Origin: CAVEFW01 sp963643505
Lineage (GTDB): Bacteria > Actinomycetota > Coriobacteriia > Coriobacteriales > Eggerthellaceae
Assembly: GCA_963643505.1 (NCBI GenBank)
Contig: CAVIKF010000004.1
Span: 158,476-222,475 of the forward strand
Direction of reading: 5' to 3'
DNA: 64,000 bases
Below the pieces are notes generated by a model. The model ran no database searches and was not told where the DNA came from. It saw only the letters and a list, made by a program, of their open reading frames with translations. This document shows, in pieces, positions 50,943 through 58,650 of the stretch. Both the position numbers and the translations under genes were made by a program. Numbering within the stretch: position 1 is the stretch's first letter; every line of letters starts with the position of its first letter.

Positions 50943-52262
50943 CTAGCGCCACTCGATTTGGATAACATCACCGACAGCGGGATGCAAATCGGGATCGGAA
51001 GGCAAAAGGAACACCGCATTTGCGGAGACCACCGGATCGGCACCCTTTGCAGGGCAAACACTCAATACGCCATCCTCCCCAAATGTGACGTCCACCGGCT
51101 TGATGCCGAAGAACTTGCGCTCGTTTTGCACCACCGAGGGACGGCTTTCGCCCGAAAGGTTTTTTGCCTCCGCCTTTTCCACTGATGCCTTCTTGTGCTT
51201 CTTGGGAAACTCCTCTGAAAGACGGGCCCACGCAGTTTTCGGCTTGACGTCAAGGCCAAGATAGGCACGAATCAAGGGCAGCAGGTAGAAGTTCAGCGTG
51301 AAAGAGGCACCGCGGGACGGCCCAGAGATGCCGACCACGGGCGTTCCGTCCACCATGGCGAAACTGGAATGATGTCCCGGACCGTGGTTTGTCTCATGGA
51401 AATAGACCTCGCCAAGCTCCTCCATCTGTTCGCAGGACCAATCGTCGGACCCCTTCGAGCTGCCGGCGTTCAAAACGACGATGTCTGCAACCTCGCATGC
51501 CTGGTGGATAGAACCGGCAATGAGCTCAGGAACGTCAGGGGTGATGTCCCAAACCTGACACGTACCGCCCCATTCCTCGACACGTCCCTTCACCAAGATG
51601 CTGTTCGTCTCGAAATTCTTACCCGTCCCGGCAAAGGCCCCGTCATAGCGAGGAGGAACCGCAGGGGGCATGAGCTCGTTGCCGGTGGGCAAAAACGCGA
51701 CACGCGGCTTGCGCACGACGCGAACATGACCGACGTTGCCTGCGCCGATCGCGGCAGCGATGTCGGGCGTCACAATCGTACCTGCTGTGGCCAACAGGTC
51801 GCCCTCCTTCATCTTCTCACCAGGTGCTCGTGTGCCAGCAAACTGCTTCGAGGGCGCCGCGTTGATAACGATATGTTCCTCGTCCGAAGAGACGGTCACG
51901 TGCTCGATAACGACGGCGGTATCGAAACCCTCAGGCATAGCGATACCGGTGTTCGCGAACTGCCAATCAACTCCACGGACCCATTTGTCGAAATCCGGCA
52001 TCTTCCCGTCTTCGAAATCGTTCCAATGGACGGCAACAGAATCCATGCAACAGGTCAGAACCGTTGGGCTCATCGTGCGAGAGACGACATCGCACGCCAA
52101 GACGCGTCCGTAAGCCTCATCAAGAGGCACGATCTCGCTTCGAGCAGCAGCTATCGACTGCGCTCCCTCATCGGCGAAGTCGAAGGCGAACCCACACACC
52201 TCCACCATAGTTTCGATTGCCGCATCCCTTGTGAACTCAACATGCCTGGAATGGTCGCGCAT
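50943..52262 (-). CDS. MoeA-like molybdopterin molybdotransferase
   Basis: Inserts molybdate into adenylated molybdopterin, or is a homologue used for another ligand. The 439-residue product has EAYGRVLACDVV and FANTGIAMPEGFDTAVVIEHV (domain II), VRKPRVAFLPTGNEL (domain III), NAGSSKGSDDWS in place of the usual GGvSvGd loop, and ISGPSRGASFTLNFYLLPLI. A 30-residue Lys/Ser-rich insert lies around 350-385. The altered GGVS motif (Ala-Gly-Ser-Ser) and the absence of other moa/mob genes nearby make the exact substrate uncertain. Confidence 0.85.
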   Translation of the reverse strand: MRDHSRHVEFTRDAAIETMVEVCGFAFDFADEGAQSIAAARSEIVPLDEAYGRVLACDVVSRTMSPTVLTCCMDSVAVHWNDFEDGKMPDFDKWVRGVDWQFANTGIAMPEGFDTAVVIEHVTVSSDEEHIVINAAPSKQFAGTRAPGEKMKEGDLLATAGTIVTPDIAAAIGAGNVGHVRVVRKPRVAFLPTGNELMPPAVPPRYDGAFAGTGKNFETNSILVKGRVEEWGGTCQVWDITPDVPELIAGSIHQACEVADIVVLNAGSSKGSDDWSCEQMEELGEVYFHETNHGPGHHSSFAMVDGTPVVGISGPSRGASFTLNFYLLPLIRAYLGLDVKPKTAWARLSEEFPKKHKKASVEKAEAKNLSGESRPSVVQNERKFFGIKPVDVTFGEDGVLSVCPAKGADPVVSANAVFLLPSDPDLHPAVGDVIQIEWR

Positions 52263-52354
52263 AGGTTTCTCTCCCGTCTATTTGGGTAAATAATGCTAGT
52301 AAAAGATACTACAACAACCCGCTCCCCCGAGCCGAATCGTTACGCCACGCGAAC

Positions 52355-52390
52355 AAAAAGGCGCCCCACATCGCAATGATGCAGGGCGCC
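52355..52390 (-). terminator. Terminator of the gat operon
   Basis: On the minus strand GGCGCCC and GGGCGCC close a hairpin (52360-52390) whose interior also pairs (GCATC/GATGT), followed by TTTTTGTT. It lies 29 bases beyond the gatB stop. Confidence 0.88.
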
Positions 52391-52418
52391 ATGGGGGCAC
52401 GCTCCGAAAAACGCTGCC

Positions 52419-53987
52419 TTACGCCTCGTCAAGCTTTTTGGAAAGGATCTGGTTGATGATCTTCGGATTGCCTTGGCCACGCATCTTCTTCATGCACTGG
52501 CCGACGAAAAATCCGATGACCTTGGTGTTGCCTTCCTTGTATCGGGCGACCTCGTTGGGGTTTGCCGCAATGACCTCGTCGATAACAGCCTCGATGGCAC
52601 CGGTGTCTGAGACTTGCCTCATACCGTGGGACTCCACATACTCGGCCGGAGCAACGCCCTCCTCAAGCACTGCGGCTAAGACCTCCTTGCCCTGTTTGGA
52701 GCTGATGGTGTCCTCGGCAAGGAGCTTGGCGAGCGTCGCCAAGGCGGCAGGGGTCAAAGAGCACTCCTCCAAAGAGATTGCGTTCTCCTTCAAATAGGCA
52801 CTCACATCGTTAAGCAAGATGTTTGCAGCCTTCTTGGCCTGGGCCTCATTCAGGTCCTCGGCACAACGTTCAAACAGGGAGGCCGCGTCCGCATCCCCCG
52901 CGATTTCGTTCGCGTCGGACTTCGAGAGACCCCACCTCTCCGCAAAACGCTTCGATTTTTGGTCAGGCAGCTCAGGGAGCTTGGCGCGAACACCCTCAAT
53001 CCACTCGTCTGTCAGGTCGTAAGGAGCGAGGTCGGGCTCGGGGAACAGGCGATAATCGTCCGCGGTCTCCTTGACGCGCATGACGATGGTGCGCTTGGCG
53101 GATGGGTCCCAATGGCGGGTCTCTTGATAGATGATGCCGCCCTCCTCAAGAACCTCCGCCTGACGACAGATCTCATAGAGAAGGCCATCGTGCAGGTTCT
53201 TGAAGGAGTTCATGTTCTTCAGCTCGGTCTTTGTGCCGAACTCCTTGGCACCACGGCGACGCAGGGACACGTTACCGTCACAACGAAGGCTCCCTTCCTC
53301 CATAGAGCAATCGGAGATGCCAATGGCGAGATAGATCTGGCGAAGCTTCTGCATAAACAGACGCGCCTCTTCCGGTGTGCGCAGATCCGGCTCGGTGACA
53401 AGCTCGATCAAGGGCGTACCCGCACGGTTGTAATCGACAAGGGAGTGGGTCGCACCGGCGATGCGACCCTCGTCACCACCGATGTGGACCATCTTGCCCG
53501 CATCCTCTTCCATATGGATACGGGTGATACCGATATGCGCCACATACCCATCCTCGGTACGGGTGATGTTCTCGTCCGACTCGCCAACGGCCAAGTCGTC
53601 AAGATGGTAACGTTGCTTAGCCGTCGCACCACACACGTCGAGGTCGAGATGGCCACGCATGCAAAAGGCAACGGGACCTTGGGTCGTCTGGAAGTTCTTC
53701 GCCATATCCGGATACATGTAGTTCTTGCGGTAGAACATGGAGTGCTTCTCGATATCACAGTTGGTGGCAAGACCAGCTAAGACGATGGATTCGATAGCCG
53801 CCTTGTTAGGGACGGGCAAAGCGCCCGGCAAGCCAAGACAGACCGGGCAGGTATGGATATTCGGCTCAGCGCCGAACTCCAACTTGCAACCGCAAAACAT
53901 CTTGGTCTCAAGGGTCGTGAGCTCAGCATGGATTTCGAGACCAATGACAGCCTCCCAATCCTCCAAAACCTCCTCGAGATTCTTCAT
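52419..53987 (-). CDS. gatB: Aspartyl/glutamyl-tRNA amidotransferase subunit B
   Basis: Kinase/amidotransferase subunit of GatCAB, which converts Glu-tRNA-Gln (and Asp-tRNA-Asn) to the amide form. The 522 residues include VIGLEIHAELTT, CPVCLGLPGALPVPN, RKNYMYPDMAKNFQTTQ, RIHMEEDAGKMVH and DYNRAGTPLIELVTEPDL, with the C-terminal helical YqeY-like domain. It starts two bases after gatA. Confidence 0.98.
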   Translation of the reverse strand: MKNLEEVLEDWEAVIGLEIHAELTTLETKMFCGCKLEFGAEPNIHTCPVCLGLPGALPVPNKAAIESIVLAGLATNCDIEKHSMFYRKNYMYPDMAKNFQTTQGPVAFCMRGHLDLDVCGATAKQRYHLDDLAVGESDENITRTEDGYVAHIGITRIHMEEDAGKMVHIGGDEGRIAGATHSLVDYNRAGTPLIELVTEPDLRTPEEARLFMQKLRQIYLAIGISDCSMEEGSLRCDGNVSLRRRGAKEFGTKTELKNMNSFKNLHDGLLYEICRQAEVLEEGGIIYQETRHWDPSAKRTIVMRVKETADDYRLFPEPDLAPYDLTDEWIEGVRAKLPELPDQKSKRFAERWGLSKSDANEIAGDADAASLFERCAEDLNEAQAKKAANILLNDVSAYLKENAISLEECSLTPAALATLAKLLAEDTISSKQGKEVLAAVLEEGVAPAEYVESHGMRQVSDTGAIEAVIDEVIAANPNEVARYKEGNTKVIGFFVGQCMKKMRGQGNPKIINQILSKKLDEA

Positions 53988-53989
53988 AA

Positions 53990-55480
53990 CTACTCACCAA
54001 CCTTTCCATCGGCGTAATTCGGTGCAATAGGAGCCACACCATATTCGCGCTCTAACGCCGCGGCGACACGCAACATGTTCTCATCCCTGAATGGCGGGGC
54101 GATAAGCTGCCCTCCGACGGGCATCTTGGAATCACGTCCAAGGCCTAATGGCATGCTCATACCGCCGTTGCCCGCAATGTTGAGGGAGATCGTATACACA
54201 TCGGTCAGATACATGGCAGCCGGCGTGGAAAGTTCTCCGAACTTGAAAGCGACGCTGGGAGCGGCAGGAGCCAAGATGCAGTCAACCTTTTCGAACGCGC
54301 GCAGATAGTCCTGGGTAATCAGGGTACGGACCTGTTGTGCAGGATAGTAATACTTGTCATAGACGCCGCTAGAAAGCAGATAGCTACCCAACATGATGCG
54401 ACGACGGGCCTCGGCGCCGAAACCCATGGATCTACTTGCCTCATATTGGCTCCCCAAGTCCTTATGCCCCGGGTCGCAATAGCCATATCGAACAGAATCG
54501 AAGCGGGCAAGGTTGCTGAACGCCTCACAAGGGGCGATAACATAGTATGCGCTAATAGCGGCATGGACATTGGGCAAGGTGACCTCCTCGATGTTGGCAC
54601 CTTGAGCCTCAAGCTTGGACACCGCCTCCTCGATTTTCGCCTTGACCTCAAAAGAAAGCCCGTCGGCGTCCATGAACTCGGGAACAACGCCTATGGTCAT
54701 GCCGTCAACGCCTTGGTCGAGGTTGGCCAAGAAGTCGGTCCTGACTTCCTGGCTCGTGCAGTCGAGCTCGTCGCGGCCCGCCAAGACGTTCATGGTCAAA
54801 GCGGCATCACGTACGTTGCGTGCAAAGGGGCCGACCTGGTCAAGGGAGCTGCCGAAAGCAACGACGCCGTAGCGAGAGACGACGCCATAGGTAGGCTTAA
54901 CGGCAACGGTGCCACAAAAGCTGCCGGGCTGACGGATAGAGCCACCCGTGTCGGAACCAAGCGTCACCGTGCACATACCCGCGGCGACCGCGGCAGCGCT
55001 ACCGCCAGAGGAACCGCCGGGAACACGATCGAGGTCCCACGGGTTTCGGGTACATCCAAACGCAGAGGTCTCGGTGGTTGAGCCAAAGGCGAACTCGTCC
55101 ATGTTCAACTTTCCCAAAGGGATTCCGCCCGCGTCAAGCACACGTTGGACGCACGTGGCGGTATAGGGAGACACGTAGTTCTCAAGCATGCGAGAAGCGC
55201 AGGTGGTATGCGTATCGATCAAGTTCATGTTGTCTTTGAACGCAACCGGAACGCCAGCCAAGATTCCCGCCTGGGCGATCGATCCTGCGGCGATTGCGGC
55301 GTCAATCTTGTCTGCGGCAGCAAGCGCAAGTTCAGGCGTCACCTCGAGAAACGCATGGACCTGCTTGTCAGCAGCCCCCACGCGCTCTATGGCGTCAACG
55401 GCGATCTCACGAGCAGTGAACTCTTTGGCCGCCAACCCCGCCTGGATGGCAGCGACATCCATTGAGGCAAAGTTTGCCAT
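53990..55480 (-). CDS. gatA: Aspartyl/glutamyl-tRNA amidotransferase subunit A
   Basis: Amidase-signature subunit that hydrolyses glutamine for GatB. The 496 residues carry the Ser-Ser-Lys triad: Lys in VPVAFKDNMNLIDT (about 78), Ser in GSDTGGSIRQPGS (about 150-185) and the Gly/Ser motif PGGSSGGSAAAVAAGM. Its ATG shares one base with the gatC stop (TAATG), so translation is coupled. Confidence 0.98.
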   Translation of the reverse strand: MANFASMDVAAIQAGLAAKEFTAREIAVDAIERVGAADKQVHAFLEVTPELALAAADKIDAAIAAGSIAQAGILAGVPVAFKDNMNLIDTHTTCASRMLENYVSPYTATCVQRVLDAGGIPLGKLNMDEFAFGSTTETSAFGCTRNPWDLDRVPGGSSGGSAAAVAAGMCTVTLGSDTGGSIRQPGSFCGTVAVKPTYGVVSRYGVVAFGSSLDQVGPFARNVRDAALTMNVLAGRDELDCTSQEVRTDFLANLDQGVDGMTIGVVPEFMDADGLSFEVKAKIEEAVSKLEAQGANIEEVTLPNVHAAISAYYVIAPCEAFSNLARFDSVRYGYCDPGHKDLGSQYEASRSMGFGAEARRRIMLGSYLLSSGVYDKYYYPAQQVRTLITQDYLRAFEKVDCILAPAAPSVAFKFGELSTPAAMYLTDVYTISLNIAGNGGMSMPLGLGRDSKMPVGGQLIAPPFRDENMLRVAAALEREYGVAPIAPNYADGKVGE

Positions 55481-55791
55481 TATCGATCACCCCCCTCACC
55501 AAGAATAGAGGGGATGAGGAAGCTTCCCGTCTGCTGTTTCGGGGCATTCTTAAGCGCAACCTCTTGGGTAAAGCTAGGTCTCTCGACATCCTCACGCATC
55601 ACGTTGGACAAGTCGCCGATGGGGTGGAACGTGGGCTCAACACCTTCAAGGTCATATTCCGTGATCGGCTTCAACGTATCAATGACGTCGTTGAGCTCTA
55701 CGGTCATCTTGGCCGCTTCCTCTTTTGTCAGGCCGATGCGGGCATACTCTGCGATGCGCATCACATCTTTCTCAGTCAAATGTTGGGTCAT
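55480..55791 (-). CDS. gatC: Aspartyl/glutamyl-tRNA amidotransferase subunit C
   Basis: Small subunit stabilising GatA-GatB. The 103-residue product has LTEKDVMRIAEYARIGLTKEE, DTLKPITEYDLEGVEPTFHP and MREDVERPSF, all family hallmarks. GTG 55794 (AAAGG six bases upstream) may be the actual start instead of the adjacent ATG. Confidence 0.95.
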   Translation of the reverse strand: MTQHLTEKDVMRIAEYARIGLTKEEAAKMTVELNDVIDTLKPITEYDLEGVEPTFHPIGDLSNVMREDVERPSFTQEVALKNAPKQQTGSFLIPSILGEGGDR

Positions 55792-55805
55792 CACTTCTTG
55801 CCTTT

Positions 55806-56312
55806 CTAGCTATGGCTCTTCTTGCTGCGTGATTGTTTCTTGCTCGGTTTATTGTTCCTATCGATGCTCACCGGGTGCAAACGAGACCCCAGATATGCGC
55901 CAAGGACGCTACCAACCATGGGACAGCACACATACAGCAAGATATTTCGCACAATACCGAAAGGACTGTTGGCGACAGGAACGATGGAGGAACCATCGGC
56001 TATAAGACCCACAATGGAGGCGTCCGACTCCCAACCGGACGTGACAACCATGGAGACGAAGCCGAAAATCACACAAATCGCCTCGACGACTAGGAAGATG
56101 CGAGAGCCAATCTCTTTCGTGGTCAGCATGACGAAAAACGAACCCAATACCATGAACACACAGGGAATCGCAACCAGCAAAAACGTGAACGTGCTCGCAC
56201 CGAACACGCCGGCGTTGTCACGGACGGCAGTCATGAAGAACGCGCTACTGATGATACAGATCGCCGAGACAAGCACGATAACAGGCAGATGCGCCTTCAG
56301 GGCAGAACTCAT
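55806..56312 (-). CDS. Small integral membrane protein of the gat operon
   Basis: The 168-residue product has four hydrophobic segments (about 9-30, 37-62, 67-90, 120-140) and a basic Ser/Lys/Arg tail (KPSKKQSRSKKSHS). No family is recognisable. ATG 56312 is preceded by GAAGGAG at five bases; a longer frame to 56450 overlaps the terminator of the next gene. It ends 12 to 14 bases before gatC, so it is probably the first gene of a gatCAB operon; the reason for that linkage is unknown. Confidence 0.75.
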   Translation of the reverse strand: MSSALKAHLPVIVLVSAICIISSAFFMTAVRDNAGVFGASTFTFLLVAIPCVFMVLGSFFVMLTTKEIGSRIFLVVEAICVIFGFVSMVVTSGWESDASIVGLIADGSSIVPVANSPFGIVRNILLYVCCPMVGSVLGAYLGSRLHPVSIDRNNKPSKKQSRSKKSHS

Positions 56313-56384
56313 TGAAACTCCTTCGCAATCAAGCGGGCACCCCCGTAGCACCCACATCGACTTATTGCATAGATAGCTTTCCAT

Positions 56385-56431
56385 GGTAAAACAAAATCGG
56401 CGAGCGCAAAACCTCGCACTCGCCGATTTCT
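56385..56431 (-). terminator. Terminator of the 694-residue membrane protein gene
   Basis: An 11-bp perfect stem (AAATCGGCGAG and CTCGCCGATTT, 56394-56429) is followed on the minus strand by TGTTTTACC. It lies 31 bases beyond that gene's stop and upstream of the gat operon. Confidence 0.85.
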
Positions 56432-56461
56432 TTAACACCCAGGTAAGCAAACCCGATCAAA

Positions 56462-58546
56462 CTACGCCGAAGCCCCCGCACTAGCCGAGCTCGCATTGGT
56501 CGTCGCAATCGTCGCGTTTGTCTTTGGCGCCTCATCCGCCCCTACGATCTCCTGGACCGAGTTGGTGGAGGCACCCTCGATGTAGGTAAAGGTAATCGTG
56601 TCGCCCGCACCAAAGCCAACGATATCCAACAGACCCGGAAGAGCAAAGTCGTAGATGGCCTCATCTCCCTCTATCTTCACATAGAAGTGGGAATTACTCT
56701 CGATAACCGCCTGGGTCATACGCGAGATGACGCCGGTCTTGGTCTTCAAATCCCCAGAAGGACCGAGGGCGACACCGTTGGTCGCCAACAGGGCCTCATA
56801 GCTCTTCTGGCACTCGGCGACCGTGTCCCCGATGGCAACGTTTTGGTAGCGTTGGATATCAAGCATGGCAAACTTCTTCACCGTGCCCGCACTGTCCTTG
56901 AGCGCCATGAAGTAGGTGGGCTGGTTCGACACGTTGATAAGGATGGGGAATGTCGCCGTGTAACGCAGGTTTTGTACCTGACCCTCTGCGGACTCCATCG
57001 CAGAACTCTCGGTCGCACCGGCAATGGAATAGAAATGAGACTCGGCCGTGCGTTGATTGACCAAGACAAAACCGATGATGGAGCTGTCAGAGGTCGCAGA
57101 GGTGACGCCGGTGTAGACCCAGACGTCGTCATCCTTGGCGATATAGTTGTACCCAAGTTGACCATCGGTGCCGGGCGTGGTCTTGACTACGCCCTTTTGC
57201 CCAAGCCAGCTGTTCAGCCATCCGTTGTTGTAAGCGCCATACCAGTTGTATTGGGTCAAAACCAACTCGGAGGGATAAACGCGGTCGACCCATTCCGGAA
57301 TATCCTCCACCGCGAGATCTTGGCACTCGCCAGTAACGGCGTCACACATGACCGCGCGCGTAATGGTCGTACCGCCAAACAACCCGATAGTCCTGGTCTG
57401 AACAGGACAAATCCACCAAGGATGACCGTTCTCGTCGATTTCAAACGACTTCTCGTCGAACATATAGAAAGGGTATTTCAATTGTATGTAGCGGTCGATA
57501 TTGCGGGCAAGGGGCTCTGACGCGGAGTATTTGATACCTTTACCCTCAACCCCGTCGATGTCGGAGATGCGAACAATCTGAGTCTCCTGGGTGGTCATAT
57601 TGACGAGGGCATAAGCGGGAATACCTTCTTCGCGATTGGTGAGCCACTTGAATAGGTCCGCATAGTTCAGAGGGCTTACGCGAACCGGAGAGCCGTTATA
57701 GTTGATTTGGCTGTAAAGGGAGTCGACCTCGAACTGGCTGACATACTCGGAAATCGTACCCATTTGCTTGTCACCCAAGATCTCCGCAGCGTCACGGTCG
57801 ATGACCGGCACCTCGGAGTAATCGACCTGCTCGATGTCGGTAGCGAAATCAAGGTCTTCCGTCTGAAGGACGCTCGCATACTTGGCAGCGTTTCCCGGGA
57901 AGAAGCTTTGGGACAACAACCAACCGATTGCTCCGACAATCAAGACGGCGACCGGGATAACGAGAAACTTGCGCTTGATACCACCGACACCCTTCTTGGA
58001 AGCCCCCTTGCCCACTCCTGCCTTTTTTCTCGCCTTTTTGTCCTGATGCTCCTCAAGAACGGAAGCGCCCCCAAGAAGGAGGAACACAAACACGCATGCC
58101 ACCACGATGATAAACCAGGTATCAGGACTTTGGATGTTCAGCGGAGGATGGAACCACCAATAAGCAGCAGCCAAGACGACAAGGACAAGGATGGCCACGA
58201 CAACCTTGCGGCCGATGCCCCACGAGGAAACGGTCTTCTCCACGTCAAAGGTGATATGCGGGATGTTCGGGCCCTTCGTCCCGCCCGCAGAGTCGCCAGC
58301 CCCCGCCGCGTTACCCCCGGTGGCTCCCGCCATTCCCCTCAGAATGTCGCCGAACCCACCGCTGCGCCCGCCGCGAGCGTTCGCGCCTGCCGCTTCTCCC
58401 CCGGATGCGCTCGATGCATCGGTCTTTGCCTCCGGCCCCGAACTCTTTCCTTGTTCGGTATCGCCTCCAAACGAGTTTGCGTCGACATCCATGCCCGACT
58501 TCCTTAAAGCCTCGAGCAAGGCATCAACGCCAGATTGGTTCGCCAT
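56462..58546 (-). CDS. Uncharacterised three-segment membrane protein with large extracytoplasmic domain
   Basis: The 694-residue product has an Ala/Gly/Ser-rich cytoplasmic start (1-110), two membrane helices (about 115-135 and 143-163), a basic loop (KKARKKAGVGKGASKKGVGGIKRK, in parts), a third helix (about 193-212) and about 480 residues outside. The outer part is Tyr/Trp-rich (YPFYMFDEKSFEIDENGHPW; TQYNWYGAYNNGWLNSWLG) with LLLGG and GVTSATSDSSIIGFVLVN, and ends in an Ala/Thr/Ser-rich tail. I recognise no enzyme motif. It is transcribed alone from aconitase, separated by 104 bases, with its own terminator. Confidence 0.8.
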   Translation of the reverse strand: MANQSGVDALLEALRKSGMDVDANSFGGDTEQGKSSGPEAKTDASSASGGEAAGANARGGRSGGFGDILRGMAGATGGNAAGAGDSAGGTKGPNIPHITFDVEKTVSSWGIGRKVVVAILVLVVLAAAYWWFHPPLNIQSPDTWFIIVVACVFVFLLLGGASVLEEHQDKKARKKAGVGKGASKKGVGGIKRKFLVIPVAVLIVGAIGWLLSQSFFPGNAAKYASVLQTEDLDFATDIEQVDYSEVPVIDRDAAEILGDKQMGTISEYVSQFEVDSLYSQINYNGSPVRVSPLNYADLFKWLTNREEGIPAYALVNMTTQETQIVRISDIDGVEGKGIKYSASEPLARNIDRYIQLKYPFYMFDEKSFEIDENGHPWWICPVQTRTIGLFGGTTITRAVMCDAVTGECQDLAVEDIPEWVDRVYPSELVLTQYNWYGAYNNGWLNSWLGQKGVVKTTPGTDGQLGYNYIAKDDDVWVYTGVTSATSDSSIIGFVLVNQRTAESHFYSIAGATESSAMESAEGQVQNLRYTATFPILINVSNQPTYFMALKDSAGTVKKFAMLDIQRYQNVAIGDTVAECQKSYEALLATNGVALGPSGDLKTKTGVISRMTQAVIESNSHFYVKIEGDEAIYDFALPGLLDIVGFGAGDTITFTYIEGASTNSVQEIVGADEAPKTNATIATTNASSASAGASA

Positions 58547-58650
58547 GGCGTCCCCTTTCCTTTGCAGATTTTTGCCTATTTTACCCTAGAAAAGCAAACG
58601 AGACGTCGAACACCTACGACGTCCCGTCCCTGCTGTATTTCCTGAATTCC

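Noticed and set aside
56313..56450. Longer form of the gat-operon membrane protein
   Set aside because: The extension overlaps the terminator hairpin of the preceding gene, and a good ribosome site stands before ATG 56312.
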